A stretch of DNA of 64,000 nucleotides from Salinimicrobium xinjiangense DSM 19287 (GTDB lineage: Bacteria; Bacteroidota; Bacteroidia; Flavobacteriales; Flavobacteriaceae), in NCBI RefSeq assembly GCF_000423585.1, contig NZ_AUIG01000023.1, forward strand, positions 23,658 to 87,657, written 5' to 3'. This document shows, piece by piece, positions 26,356 to 35,686 of this stretch. Position 1 is the first letter of the stretch, and each line of letters begins with the position of its first letter. The translations under genes were made by a program, and so were the position numbers. The notes below the pieces were generated by a model. That model made no database searches. It was not told the origin of the DNA and worked only from the letters and a program-made list of their open reading frames with translations.

Positions 26356-26877
26356 TTACCATAAATTCTTCACTTCCTTCTTGATATAACCCAGTCCTGT
26401 TTCACTTGGCGGTTGTTGATCGATAAGAGAGGTCAAAATTTGCTGCCTTAATGCATCTGCGGTTTCAATTTCTTCTTTGGCTGCAGTCTTACGTATGTTA
26501 TTGATCGTTGCGTTCTTGGATGCCTTTATGACATTCCAGCATTCGTCTGTGATATATATCTGCTGCGCAAGGTTGTGCTCGAATTCCTGCTCAATCGTTT
26601 TGATAAGCAGCGTAGCGTAATCTTCCTTGTTATTTCTAACGGGTTTAATCCTTACCAAAAGATTACCGGGGGCAATTCGCTCGAGGAACAACGCCATACG
26701 TTCATAAGCCTGCAACCTAACAGGTAATGCATGTTTCTGGGCCTCCTTGTGAAGAAGGAATCTCCGCCGGCGTTCTTCGTTTCGGGTGTGAAGGTTAAAA
26801 AAATAGAAGGCAATGACGCCTACAACTACTGCCGGTAATAAATAGAACAGCAACTGTAAAATAGAATCTTCTGTCAT
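26356..26877 (-). CDS. Conserved-looking membrane-anchored protein of unknown function
   Basis: A 173-residue protein with one N-terminal transmembrane helix (about 9-28) followed by a basic RNEERRRRF stretch, so the rest is cytoplasmic. The soluble part is mostly helical: a possible coiled helix to residue 70, then an alpha/beta segment with LLVRIKPVRNNKEDYATLLIKTIEQEFEHNLAQQIYIT. No family was recognised with confidence. It follows the FMN-dependent glutamate-synthase-like gene by 7 bp and is almost certainly its operon partner. Its stop codon borders the heptad repeat block. Confidence 0.65.
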   Translation of the reverse strand: MTEDSILQLLFYLLPAVVVGVIAFYFFNLHTRNEERRRRFLLHKEAQKHALPVRLQAYERMALFLERIAPGNLLVRIKPVRNNKEDYATLLIKTIEQEFEHNLAQQIYITDECWNVIKASKNATINNIRKTAAKEEIETADALRQQILTSLIDQQPPSETGLGYIKKEVKNLW

Positions 26878-26884
26878 AGGTTTA

Positions 26885-28504
26885 CTATTGTTCTGAGACC
26901 GAAGTATCTTCGGTTTCCACTTCTTTTACGTCGGTTTCTTCTCCTTTTCTGTATGAGCCCCCTAAGTTAGGACATCCTGCCAAAGTAGCAACAGAATCGA
27001 AAGGAACTTTTGTTTTGTTGTACATAAAGGTCTTGGCCAGTGTTTTCGCAATAAACCTGTCTCCGAGATTAATTTCTACGTCATCCATGGTGAACTGGCA
27101 CGGGTGTTCATAGCCGCAGGCATGGGTGATCTCCAGGAGCTCTTTCCTGAAATTGGTGAAATAATAATTGACTCTTTCAGACTTATCCTTAACATTTATT
27201 CCTGCCTGCAGCCATCTGTTCTGAGTCGCAACTCCCGTAGGGCAGGTATTGGTATGGCAGGATTTGGCCTGTATGCAGCCAATACTGAGCATGGCCTCCC
27301 TTGCAACACTTATACAATCGGCACCCATGGCGAATGCCATAGCAGCTTTGGCAGGAAAGCCCAGTTTGGCACTACCTATAAACACTATTCTGTTGGTGAG
27401 ATCCCTGGCCTGGAATATTTTATAGACATCTGTAAATCCATAAGTCCATGGGAGCGCCACATGATCGGCAAAACTTGGTGGTGCAGCACCCGTTCCTCCT
27501 TCGCCGCCATCAATGGCCAGGAAATCGGGTCCCCGGTCAGTTTCGGCCATTATAGTTGCCAATTCCTCCCACTCATCCAGTTTTCCGATAGCTGCTTTCA
27601 CACCAACAGGTAACCCGGTACTTTCGGCTATATCTTCTATGAAGTCAACCATCTCCTGCATGTTGCTGAAAGTGCTGTGGGAAGGAGGGGAAAGAACGTC
27701 CTTCCCCATGGGAACATGTCTTATTTCTGAGATCTCTTTGGTGATTTTTGATGCCGGAAGCACTCCGCCTTTCCCAGGTTTTGCTCCTTGCGAAAGCTTC
27801 ACCTCAATTGCTCTGATCTGCGGATTGTCTTCCACAAGCTTCACCAGTTTGTCCATAGAGAAGGTTCCATCCGGATTTCGTATTCCGAAATAACCGGTAC
27901 CTATTTGAAAAATTACATCGGCACCCTTTTTATGGTAAGGGGATAATCCGCCTTCTCCTGTGTTGTGAAAGGCGTATGCTTTTTTGCAGCCTTTATTTAA
28001 GGATTCAATAGCTCTTGCCGAAAGGGAGCCAAAGCTCATGGCCGAGACATTAATTACAGATGCCGGTCTGTACGGTCTGCGTCTTTTGTGGTATTCTCCC
28101 ATTACTTTGGCGCAGGCGAGGAAGTAAGGATCCTTTCGGTTAATATGATCTGTAGGCATGCGATACGGGATGACCGCATTATTGATAAAGACGTAGTTTA
28201 CTTCATAGATGTCCTGATCTGTACCAAAACCTTCATAATTATTCTCGTTCTTAGAAGAAGCATAAACCCATCCCCTTTCAATCCGGTTAAAAGGTTTTTC
28301 TTCCCGGTTTCCGGCCACGATGTACTGGCGTAGCTCGGGACCAATACTTTCAAGCATATACCTGAAATGTCCCACCAGGGGAAAATTGTGCAGAATGGTG
28401 TGCTTTTTATTTATAAAGACATCGTAGATTATGACAAACGCCAGGAAAATGATGATCCACATCCACCAGGAAATATCTCCTAAAAAGCTAAGAATATTAT
28501 CCAT
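26885..28504 (-). CDS. Membrane-anchored FMN-binding glutamate synthase family protein
   Basis: A 539-residue protein: one N-terminal membrane helix (about 13-30), then a domain like the FMN barrel of glutamate synthase large subunit (PF01645). Visible: ISVMSFGSLSARAIESLNKG-like FMN segment, GEGGLSPYH, KLSQGAKPGKGGVLPA, DGGEGGTGAAP and the three-cysteine [3Fe-4S] motif GCIQAKSCHTNTCPTG. It lacks the N-terminal amidotransferase domain, so it cannot use glutamine directly. Members are found as single-domain proteins in many bacteria and archaea; their electron donor and reaction are not established. Operon with the small membrane protein just downstream. Confidence 0.88.
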   Translation of the reverse strand: MDNILSFLGDISWWMWIIIFLAFVIIYDVFINKKHTILHNFPLVGHFRYMLESIGPELRQYIVAGNREEKPFNRIERGWVYASSKNENNYEGFGTDQDIYEVNYVFINNAVIPYRMPTDHINRKDPYFLACAKVMGEYHKRRRPYRPASVINVSAMSFGSLSARAIESLNKGCKKAYAFHNTGEGGLSPYHKKGADVIFQIGTGYFGIRNPDGTFSMDKLVKLVEDNPQIRAIEVKLSQGAKPGKGGVLPASKITKEISEIRHVPMGKDVLSPPSHSTFSNMQEMVDFIEDIAESTGLPVGVKAAIGKLDEWEELATIMAETDRGPDFLAIDGGEGGTGAAPPSFADHVALPWTYGFTDVYKIFQARDLTNRIVFIGSAKLGFPAKAAMAFAMGADCISVAREAMLSIGCIQAKSCHTNTCPTGVATQNRWLQAGINVKDKSERVNYYFTNFRKELLEITHACGYEHPCQFTMDDVEINLGDRFIAKTLAKTFMYNKTKVPFDSVATLAGCPNLGGSYRKGEETDVKEVETEDTSVSEQ

Positions 28505-28682
28505 AGTTAATTTTTTGACTTAAAAATAGAAGTTACTTTATAATGCAGCTGTTTCAAAATAATTTCATTTAAAAAAAATATAAGATAGCAGGCCGCTGTG
28601 TTATTGAGTCTGAAAAGATATGAGCAACAGGTTTAGTTTTTGGTCCATTTTAGTTATTTTCACCCCTTAAAAGAAGTTTATA

Positions 28683-31004
28683 TTGGAATCTTATTTAGCC
28701 GAATTAAATGATGCGCAGAGAGCTCCCGTTCTTCAGAAAGATGGAGCCATGATCGTGATTGCCGGCGCAGGATCCGGAAAGACCCGGGTACTTACTTACA
28801 GGATCGCTTATCTTATGAGTCAGGGTGTCGACGCCTTTAATATTCTCGCTTTGACCTTTACCAATAAGGCGGCAAGGGAGATGAAGACGCGTATTGCCAA
28901 AATTGTAGGTAATAGTGAAGCCAAGAATCTCTGGATGGGAACCTTTCACTCCATCTTTGCCAAGATGTTGAGGTTTGAAGCAGATAAACTCGGCTATCCT
29001 TCCAATTTTACAATTTACGACACACAGGATTCCCAAAGGCTCATCTCGGCCATCATAAAGGAAATGGGATTGGATAAGGATGTTTATAAATACAAACAAG
29101 TTTACTCCAGGATCTCTTCCTATAAGAACAGCCTGATCACGGTGAAGGCATATTTTCAAAATCCCGAATTAATGGAAGCCGATGCCATGTCTAAAAAGCC
29201 AAGGCTGGGGGAGATCTACAAAGAGTACGTAGATCGCTGTTTTAAGGCGGGAGCAATGGATTTTGACGACCTGCTGCTTAAAACAAACGAACTTCTTAAC
29301 AGATTTCCCGATGTGCTTCAGAAGTATCAGAACCGCTTCAGGTATATACTTGTTGATGAGTACCAGGATACAAATCATTCCCAGTACCTAATTGTAAAAG
29401 CACTTTCAGATAAATTTCAGAATATCTGTGTGGTAGGTGATGATGCTCAGAGTATCTACGCCTTCCGGGGAGCAAACATCAATAACATCCTGAACTTCCA
29501 GAAGGATTATGATGATGTACAAATGTACCGCCTGGAGCAGAATTACCGGTCGACCAAAAATATTGTAGAGGCTGCAAATTCCATTATAGAAAAAAATAAG
29601 ACCCGCCTGGAAAAGGTAGTATGGACGGCAAATGACGAAGGTCCAAAGATCGTAGTCAACCGTCTGCTCACCGATGGGGAAGAGGGACGTTTTGTAGCAA
29701 GTTCCATTTTTGACAACAAGATGGAAAAGCAAATGAAGAATGGAGACTTTGCTATTCTTTACCGCACCAATGCCCAAAGCCGGGCAATGGAGGATGCCCT
29801 GCGGAAAAAAGATATTGCTTATCGCATTTATGGGGGACTTTCCTTTTACCAGAGAAAAGAGATCAAGGATGTACTTTCTTATTTAAGATTGTTGATCAAT
29901 CCAAAGGATGAAGAGGCGCTAAAGCGGGTGATAAATTATCCCGCCCGTGGGATTGGACAAACTACCATTGACCGTCTTACGATAGCAGCAAATCATTATA
30001 AAAGATCAATTTTTGAGATCATTGAAAATCTTGATAAAATTGATTTGAAGATCAACCGGGGAACTAAAAATAAACTGGAGAACTTTGCCAACATGATCAA
30101 AAGTTTCCAGATCATGAACGAGACGGCAGATGCTTTTACTATAGCCGAAACTGTAGCCAAGAAAACAGGTCTTTTACAGGAACTTAAAAAAGACGGAACT
30201 CCCGAAGGTATAGCACGAATTGAAAATATAGAGGAGCTTCTTAACGGGATCAGAGATTTCGTAGAAGGACAAAAAGAACTGGCAGATACGACCGGCTCCC
30301 TTACCGAATTTCTTGAAGATGTAGCCCTGGCGACAGATATGGATAAGGAAACGGGAGACGAAGACCACGTAGCGCTAATGACTATTCACCTCGCTAAAGG
30401 GCTCGAATTTCCTTATGTGTATATTGTAGGAATGGAGGAAGACCTTTTCCCTTCGGCTATGAGTATGAACACCCGCTCGGAGCTCGAAGAGGAGCGACGC
30501 CTTTTTTATGTGGCACTAACCAGAGCAGAGAAGCAGGCCTTTCTTACCTATACCCAGTCCCGTTATCGCTGGGGCAAACTTGTAGATGCCGAGCCCAGCC
30601 GCTTTATTGAAGAAATAGAACCAAAGTTTCTTGATTATATGATTCCTCAGGATGATTATAAATACAAGCCCCTAATTGATACTGATATTTTTGGAGAGGT
30701 GGATAAAAGTAAATTTCGCCAAACGAAGCCTGTTAATGGCACACCGCCTCCCTCACATAAACCCACAGATGAACAATTGCGCAAACTCCGGAAATTAAGG
30801 CCGGCCGGTGCACCTGAAGCACCTTCTGCAGCTCCCTCTGTTAAACTGGAGAGAGGAGATGAGGTCGAGCACATGCGTTTTGGAAAAGGAAAGGTGTTAA
30901 ATATTGAAGGTGTAGGGCAGGACAAAAAGGCCGAAATTGATTTTGAGAATGGTGGTATTAAGAAGCTATTGCTCAAATTTGCCAAATTAAAGATCCTGTC
31001 CTGA
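28683..31004 (+). CDS. UvrD/PcrA-type ATP-dependent DNA helicase
   Basis: A 773-residue superfamily 1A 3'-5' helicase. Motifs: Q motif LNDAQRAPV, Walker A GAGSGKT (28-34), Ia TFTNKAAREM, II VDEYQDTN, III GDDAQSIYAFRGA, IV QNYRSTKNIV, V TIHLAKGLEFPYVY and VI VALTRAEKQAFLTY. The C-terminus carries the PcrA-type RNA-polymerase/Tudor-like region GDEVEHMRFGKGKVL. It works in nucleotide excision repair, mismatch repair or clearing of proteins from DNA. The start codon is TTG; no ATG gives the Q motif. The closest name is pcrA/uvrD; the two cannot be told apart here. Confidence 0.94.
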   Translation: MESYLAELNDAQRAPVLQKDGAMIVIAGAGSGKTRVLTYRIAYLMSQGVDAFNILALTFTNKAAREMKTRIAKIVGNSEAKNLWMGTFHSIFAKMLRFEADKLGYPSNFTIYDTQDSQRLISAIIKEMGLDKDVYKYKQVYSRISSYKNSLITVKAYFQNPELMEADAMSKKPRLGEIYKEYVDRCFKAGAMDFDDLLLKTNELLNRFPDVLQKYQNRFRYILVDEYQDTNHSQYLIVKALSDKFQNICVVGDDAQSIYAFRGANINNILNFQKDYDDVQMYRLEQNYRSTKNIVEAANSIIEKNKTRLEKVVWTANDEGPKIVVNRLLTDGEEGRFVASSIFDNKMEKQMKNGDFAILYRTNAQSRAMEDALRKKDIAYRIYGGLSFYQRKEIKDVLSYLRLLINPKDEEALKRVINYPARGIGQTTIDRLTIAANHYKRSIFEIIENLDKIDLKINRGTKNKLENFANMIKSFQIMNETADAFTIAETVAKKTGLLQELKKDGTPEGIARIENIEELLNGIRDFVEGQKELADTTGSLTEFLEDVALATDMDKETGDEDHVALMTIHLAKGLEFPYVYIVGMEEDLFPSAMSMNTRSELEEERRLFYVALTRAEKQAFLTYTQSRYRWGKLVDAEPSRFIEEIEPKFLDYMIPQDDYKYKPLIDTDIFGEVDKSKFRQTKPVNGTPPPSHKPTDEQLRKLRKLRPAGAPEAPSAAPSVKLERGDEVEHMRFGKGKVLNIEGVGQDKKAEIDFENGGIKKLLLKFAKLKILS

Positions 31005-31064
31005 GGTTAAGTAATTGTTATTCTTTAGGTTAGCTGCTGCCTTGTCTTTATCTTTAAAAGAAAA

Positions 31065-31277
31065 ATGATTAGAGAAGGCACAGAGGTTAAATGGAAATGG
31101 GGCAAAGGGACAGCAACGGGAAAGGTACAGAATACCTTTGACCATGAAGTCACTCACACTATCAAAGGCACCCGTGTCACCCGTAAGGGAAAACCTGAGA
31201 ATAAGGCCCTTTATATCAAACAGGATAATGGTAACGAAGTTTTGAAGCTGGAAAGCGAAGTGGAAAGAACTGACTGA
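31065..31277 (+). CDS. DUF2945 (hypervirulence-associated TUDOR domain) protein
   Basis: A 70-residue protein matching DUF2945 (PF11160): GTEVKWKWGKGTATGKV opening, the T(R)xxG(K)P(E)NKALYIKQDNGNEVLKLESEV closing. The fold is a small SH3/Tudor-like barrel; the function is unknown, though the domain occurs in stress-related bacterial and fungal proteins. It lies 60 bp after the helicase gene in the same direction, and 70 bp before the Sua5-like gene. Basic N-terminal half and full domain length. Confidence 0.85.
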   Translation: MIREGTEVKWKWGKGTATGKVQNTFDHEVTHTIKGTRVTRKGKPENKALYIKQDNGNEVLKLESEVERTD

Positions 31278-31347
31278 TTTTTATTAGAAAGAATTGTTAT
31301 AAGCCTTTGAAATTTCGTAATTTTTGATGCATTTAAATCAATGAATT

Positions 31348-31968
31348 ATGGCAGAACTTATCAGGATTTATGAAGAAAATCCCAATCCGCGAGAAATAAA
31401 AAGAGTAGTTGACGCCCTGAGAGACGGGGCAGTGATCATTTATCCCACAGACACAGTTTATGGTCTGGGCTGCGATATCACCAATAATAGTGCACTCGAA
31501 AGAATAGCTCATCTAAGAGGAGTAAAACTGGAGAAGGCCAATTTTTCCTTCATCTGTGAAAATTTGAGTAATCTCTCCGATTATGTGAGGCAAATAGATA
31601 ACCAGACTTTCAAGATCCTTAAAAGGAATCTGCCAGGGCCATATACTTTTGTGCTACCTGGAAATAATAATCTTCCCTCTGTATTTAAGAAGAAAAAAAC
31701 GGTCGGAATAAGAGTTCCCGATAATAATATATGTCGGGCTCTTGTCTCCGGATTAGGTAATCCAATTGTTTCCACCTCAATAAAAGACGACGATGAAGTC
31801 CTTGAATACACAACAGACCCGGAACTTATCCTTGAAAAATGGGATAAGCTGGTCGATATAGTCATTGACGGAGGTTACGGAGATAATATTCCTTCTACCG
31901 TAATTGATCTCACTACTGCCGAGCCCGAGGTTATCCGTGAAGGAAAGGGCAGTTTAGAAATATTGTAG
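31348..31968 (+). CDS. YrdC/Sua5/YciO family protein (threonylcarbamoyl-AMP synthase type)
   Basis: A 206-residue single-domain protein of the SUA5/YrdC fold (PF01300). Seen: GAVIIYPTDTVYGLGCD, RGVKLEKANFSFIC, LPGPYTFVLPG, GIRVPDNNICRALV and PIVSTSIKDDDE. The common T6A enzymes carry KxRxxxKP and SANxSG motifs; here the first is RGVKLEKANF and the second is STSIKDDDE. The sequence is therefore closer to the YciO subfamily, whose exact reaction is less certain than TsaC/Sua5. Use of the t6A gene name is not justified. It overlaps by 15 bp with the convergent lipoprotein gene. Confidence 0.88.
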   Translation: MAELIRIYEENPNPREIKRVVDALRDGAVIIYPTDTVYGLGCDITNNSALERIAHLRGVKLEKANFSFICENLSNLSDYVRQIDNQTFKILKRNLPGPYTFVLPGNNNLPSVFKKKKTVGIRVPDNNICRALVSGLGNPIVSTSIKDDDEVLEYTTDPELILEKWDKLVDIVIDGGYGDNIPSTVIDLTTAEPEVIREGKGSLEIL

Positions 31969-33078
31969 TTCTCTAACTGTTTCGGGTAAGACTTTAAGGA
32001 GAAAATAGTCATGTAATTCCTGAGGAGAAAGGATCTGTCCCTTCTTTTTTGCAGCTTCTGCTAATAAATATCCTTCAAAAGAGGCTTGTTTTCTTTGGAG
32101 AGGAGTTCCATGGTGTTGTTCGAATTCAAAAGAGCAGTCTCCGGCCTGGTAAAAAAGTTCAAAGAATTCTTCTGCACGCTTCCAGTTAAAGGTTGCACCT
32201 CTTTTATGTGTCATGTAATAACCTGAAAAGAAATCGGCTTCCAGCTCGAGCATACGGGTTCTTTCTGCCGCGTCCATTTGGTTATCTGATGGATACCAGG
32301 AGTTCATAAAGTGAAACTGAATTTGGTGTGCCCATTCGTGTGTGACTATACCCGTCCAGACAATATCGTTCTGCAGTCCTGTTTCGGCAAATAGCTTAAT
32401 AAGGCCATCCCCAACTACAATTTTTCCGTTTTGGGCAGCAAATCCATCGCTTGAGATAAAGGGAGATCTTATTAACTCCGGGAATTTTTGGTTGAGAGCA
32501 ATTATCGCATCTGCAAGTCGGTAAGCTTCTTCTTTGGATTCCATGTCATTTATGGAGTACCAGTAAATATCGGCAAGACTCTCCCGATCCTCGAGGGTTT
32601 GATTATGTTGTCCCAAAATATTTATTTCCCGGTCTATATTCCAGAATCTCTCCAGGTCCCTTTCCAGCTTTCCCACGAATTGCGTGTGTATACTGTTGCT
32701 ACCATAATAGTCACTGCCGATACCTAATTTAGCTGCCTGCCGGTTGAGGTATTTATAATGTGCCAGGTGATCTAGAGCTTCAGGGTTTGCAAGCAGTTTC
32801 TCGAAATAACGGCCGCTCACTTCCGCTAATTTTGTAGCTCCACATTCTGTAGGGGAAATAGCATTCAGCAATAGATCCTGCAGGTTTTCATTATGAGAGA
32901 AATCTTCCGGAGTTGTTATAAGAACGGCTTTTGATGGCTCATCCGGAATTTTCGCAAGTAAGCTTTCAACGGTAAATACAGTCTCTACCGCAGGATTTTC
33001 CAGATGTTCAGGTTCACAGGCTGTTCCCAAAAAGATCAACAGCACCGGCAACAGAATTTTTGTGCAGATACGTAACAT
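31954..33078 (-). CDS. Putative zinc metalloprotease lipoprotein
   Basis: A 374-residue lipoprotein, lipobox GTAC (Cys21). The middle holds HEWAHQIQF (HExxH at 247-251) and, 27 residues on, ELEADFFSGY (278-287). This pair follows the HExxHxxQ ... ELxADxxxG pattern of gluzincin proteases like the YpfJ neutral zinc metallopeptidases, with E278 the likely third ligand. The rest does not match a named family by eye. The enzyme would be anchored in the envelope and act outside the cytoplasm. The 3' end runs 15 bp into the convergent YciO-like gene. A glycan or protein substrate is unknown. Confidence 0.7.
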   Translation of the reverse strand: MLRICTKILLPVLLIFLGTACEPEHLENPAVETVFTVESLLAKIPDEPSKAVLITTPEDFSHNENLQDLLLNAISPTECGATKLAEVSGRYFEKLLANPEALDHLAHYKYLNRQAAKLGIGSDYYGSNSIHTQFVGKLERDLERFWNIDREINILGQHNQTLEDRESLADIYWYSINDMESKEEAYRLADAIIALNQKFPELIRSPFISSDGFAAQNGKIVVGDGLIKLFAETGLQNDIVWTGIVTHEWAHQIQFHFMNSWYPSDNQMDAAERTRMLELEADFFSGYYMTHKRGATFNWKRAEEFFELFYQAGDCSFEFEQHHGTPLQRKQASFEGYLLAEAAKKKGQILSPQELHDYFLLKVLPETVRELQYF

Positions 33079-33207
33079 AGCAGGTTTTTTTAAGTATTGG
33101 GTAGGGTGCTGTAAAAATAAGGGAAGGAAATGCTTTAAGAGTGTAGTTAACTGAATATTAACATGTTAAAGTTGTAGGAAAGGCTGAAGGAATATGTGGA
33201 AATAAAA

Positions 33208-33237
33208 AAGCCCGGCGCAGGCCGGGCTTTAAAAAAT
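33208..33237 (-). terminator. Terminator of the OmpA lipoprotein gene
   Basis: AAAGCCCGGC / GCCGGGCTTT stem with loop CTGC (minus strand), followed by TTTATT; positioned 14 bp after the stop codon at 33251. Confidence 0.85.
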
Positions 33238-33250
33238 CTTTAGGTTCTGC

Positions 33251-34084
33251 TTATTTTGCAGACTCCATACCTTCTTCAATAAGGTTGTAGAACTGGTCAA
33301 GCTTTGGAAGGATCACAATACGCGTTCTTCTGTTCTTGGCTCTACCTTCTGCAGTCTCGTTAGTTGCAACCGGCACATAATAACTTCTACCTGCGGCAGT
33401 CATTCTTTGTGGCGCTACACCATGGTCTTCCTGAAGTACACGAACTACAGAAGTAGCTCTCTTCACAGAAAGATCCCAGTTGTCCTGAAGAACTGCATTT
33501 CTAATAGGCTTGTCATCTGTATGACCTTCTACCATAAATTCAATATCAGGACGGTTCTTAACTACAGCAGCAACTTTTCCAAGTACCTCTTTAGCACGTT
33601 GAGTTACATTATACTTTCCGCTTTCGAAAAGAAGTTTGTCAGAAATAGAAACATATACTACACCTTTTTCTACATTGATCTGGATGTCTTCATCGCTCAT
33701 ATTTCCAAGCACACCTTTAAGACTTGTTACCAAAGCAAGGGTTACAGAATCTTTCTTAGTGATAGCATCCTGCATACGCTGGATCTTCATATCCTTTTCC
33801 TTAATACTTTCAAGTGAACGTTCAAGGTTTTCAGCTTCTTTCTTAGATAAAGTAGCAAGGTCTCCAACATTGTTCAATAAAGCAGTATTTTGGTTGCTCA
33901 ATTGGCCAATCTGCTGGTTTAATCTTTCTTTTTCGTCAAGACAAGAATTAAGCTTCACTGTAGCAGTGTTTAGCTTATCCTGAGTCTCTCTTTGTTGAGC
34001 TTCCAACTCGGCATATTTCTTCGATGATACACATGAAGAAAATAGGAGGGCAGCGGTGGCCGATAAAAGCATGAATTTTTTCAT
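33251..34084 (-). CDS. OmpA/MotB family outer-membrane lipoprotein
   Basis: A 277-residue lipoprotein (lipobox SSC, Cys18). The N-terminal 20-120 form a long coiled coil (KYAELEAQQRETQDKL to MKIQRMQDAITK). The C-terminal OmpA domain (about 140-265) binds peptidoglycan: ISDKLLFESGKYNVTQRA, VEGHTDDKPI, NWDLSVKRATSVVRVL and KNRRTRIVI with the key Asp/Arg pair. It probably tethers the outer membrane to the cell wall. A perfect -7 box lies 36 bp upstream, giving a leader of about 30 nt. Strong terminator; likely highly expressed. Confidence 0.92.
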   Translation of the reverse strand: MKKFMLLSATAALLFSSCVSSKKYAELEAQQRETQDKLNTATVKLNSCLDEKERLNQQIGQLSNQNTALLNNVGDLATLSKKEAENLERSLESIKEKDMKIQRMQDAITKKDSVTLALVTSLKGVLGNMSDEDIQINVEKGVVYVSISDKLLFESGKYNVTQRAKEVLGKVAAVVKNRPDIEFMVEGHTDDKPIRNAVLQDNWDLSVKRATSVVRVLQEDHGVAPQRMTAAGRSYYVPVATNETAEGRAKNRRTRIVILPKLDQFYNLIEEGMESAK

Positions 34085-34119
34085 AATTCCTAATTGTTGT
34101 GATTAAATGTTAAACGTGT

Positions 34120-34127
34120 CAAAAATA
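34120..34127 (-). promoter_or_regulatory. -7 element of the OmpA-family gene
   Basis: Minus-strand TATTTTTG, with TTC (consensus TTG) 19 bp upstream. Predicted start near 34115, leaving a leader of about 31 nt. Confidence 0.55.
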
Positions 34128-34175
34128 CAAAATCTGAGGTCTCTGCGAAATTTTATTGCATCTAAATAAAAGATT

Positions 34176-35168
34176 TTAAAGCTTTGAAAACTTCTTAATT
34201 CCCTTCAGATAATACGCCCCTACAACGGTAGTTTGGTGGTAATATTTTTCATTATTCTGAAATTTTTCCCTTTTTTTCCACATTTTTTTCAGGTGTCTGT
34301 AGAAGCTGAAATGAGCGCGAATGATTGCCGCTGTATGTGAGGGGGTTAGGAGCAGGAGCAGCCTTATCCCTGCTGCTGCATCCAGAATGAGTCGAAAAAG
34401 AATTTTTGTTAAAAGTCCTTTTTTGGGAGCGTTCTTCACAAGGGTAAAAAGACTGTTCCGAAAGTTTAAAAATGTTTTACGGGGATGCATATTATTTAAT
34501 GTGCCGCCACCAAGATGATAAACCGTCGAATTGCCTGCCGCCTTGACTTTTTTTCTGTGGTTAAAAAGACGCCAGCACAGATCGATCTCTTCCTGGTGTG
34601 CAAAAAAATCTTCATCAAAACCGCCCGCATCCATAAAATCCTTCTTCCTTATCGCCATACATGCACCTGTTGCCCAAAAAACATCTACAATGTCATCATA
34701 TTGTCCCCTGTCCTTTTCCAGAGTGTCAAAAATTCGTCCGCGACAATAGGGATATCCAAAAGCATCAATAAATCCCCCGGCCGCTCCTGCATATTCAAAG
34801 TGATCTTTTCTGCGATAATCCAGGATCTTTGGCTGTACTGCAGCAACATTTTTATCCTTTTCAAACTCTTTCAGTAAAGGAGGAAGCCAGTTGGGAGTTA
34901 CTTCTACATCGCTGTTGAGAAGAACAAAGATATCTTCCTCAAGATGTTGTAAGGCATCGTTATATCCCTTTGCAAATCCGCCATTAATTTTGTTCTGAAT
35001 GATCTTTACCTGCGGAAAACGATTTTCGAGAAAGGCAACAGAATCATCTGTTGAAGCATTGTCGGCTACATAGACTTCAGCTTCTGCTGAATTCTTTACT
35101 ACCGAAGGCAGAAATTCTTCAAGGAGAGCTTTTCCATTCCAGTTTAATATGACTACTGCTACTTTCAC
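34176..35168 (-). CDS. Family 2 glycosyltransferase
   Basis: A 330-residue GT-A glycosyltransferase of the rhamnosyltransferase-like GT2 type (PF00535). Seen: VILNWNGKALLEEFLPSV, ADNASTDDSVAFLE, GFAKGYNDAL, VLLNSDVEV (the DxD-like metal motif), ATGACMAIRKKDFMDAGGFDEDFFAHQEEIDLCWR and YHLGGGTL. It adds a sugar to a growing surface glycan or lipid-linked precursor on the cytoplasmic side. The C-terminal part has a hydrophobic helix (about 260-285), so it may sit at the membrane. It is not in a visible polysaccharide cluster. Start supported by the family N-terminus. Confidence 0.92.
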   Translation of the reverse strand: MKVAVVILNWNGKALLEEFLPSVVKNSAEAEVYVADNASTDDSVAFLENRFPQVKIIQNKINGGFAKGYNDALQHLEEDIFVLLNSDVEVTPNWLPPLLKEFEKDKNVAAVQPKILDYRRKDHFEYAGAAGGFIDAFGYPYCRGRIFDTLEKDRGQYDDIVDVFWATGACMAIRKKDFMDAGGFDEDFFAHQEEIDLCWRLFNHRKKVKAAGNSTVYHLGGGTLNNMHPRKTFLNFRNSLFTLVKNAPKKGLLTKILFRLILDAAAGIRLLLLLTPSHTAAIIRAHFSFYRHLKKMWKKREKFQNNEKYYHQTTVVGAYYLKGIKKFSKL

Positions 35169-35239
35169 AGCTGCAAATTAAGTTAAAATTGAAGTAACCC
35201 GGGAATATTGGAAGCACAAGGTGTCAAAAAAGGCATTTT

Positions 35240-35683
35240 TCAGGCCCACTCCGGAATGTCCTTTAGAAAATGATATTGTTCCGCTTCGTAGTCCAGCTGA
35301 CAAAAATAATGCTGCAGTCCATTGGTCACCATAAGGAACTGCGCTCTTAGAGCCAGGTTGTAACGGGCAATCTGGTCAAAGGTGTCCTGGGTAATGGGTA
35401 CAGAGGCCGCTTTACATTCGACGATGAGATGAATTGAACCATCGGGATTATATGCAATCACGTCATATCTTTTAACCAGGTCGTGGATCTTAAGCTGCTT
35501 TTCCACATTCAGCAAACTTTTGGGGAAATTCTTTTCCTTCAGGAGGAAATGAACCACGTGCTGGCGCACCCATTCTTCGGGAGTAAGCAAAATAAATTTT
35601 TTCCGAAGCTCGTCAAAAACGGCTATTTTATTTTCGCTATTTTTGAGCCTGAAAGAGTACCGGGGAAAATTGAGTGAATGCAT
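35240..35683 (-). CDS. HsdR N-terminal-like PD-(D/E)xK domain protein
   Basis: A 147-residue single-domain protein of the 'type I restriction enzyme R protein N-terminus' family (PF13588). The nuclease-like core shows KRYDVIAYNPDG (metal-binding Asp) and IHLIVECKA (E-x-K), with PITQDTFDQIARYNLALRAQFLMVTNG following. The acid and Lys are kept, so nuclease activity is possible, but no HsdM, HsdS or motor domain is nearby and it is not a full restriction enzyme. Start at 35683 preferred over an upstream ATG: a TACTTTTG box overlaps the upstream codons, and the start site it predicts is at the chosen ATG. Divergent from holA. Confidence 0.85.
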   Translation of the reverse strand: MHSLNFPRYSFRLKNSENKIAVFDELRKKFILLTPEEWVRQHVVHFLLKEKNFPKSLLNVEKQLKIHDLVKRYDVIAYNPDGSIHLIVECKAASVPITQDTFDQIARYNLALRAQFLMVTNGLQHYFCQLDYEAEQYHFLKDIPEWA

Positions 35684-35686
35684 GCT

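Noticed and set aside
35240..35683. Type I restriction-modification system
   Set aside because: Only the HsdR N-terminal-like domain is present; there is no motor, specificity or methylase gene nearby.
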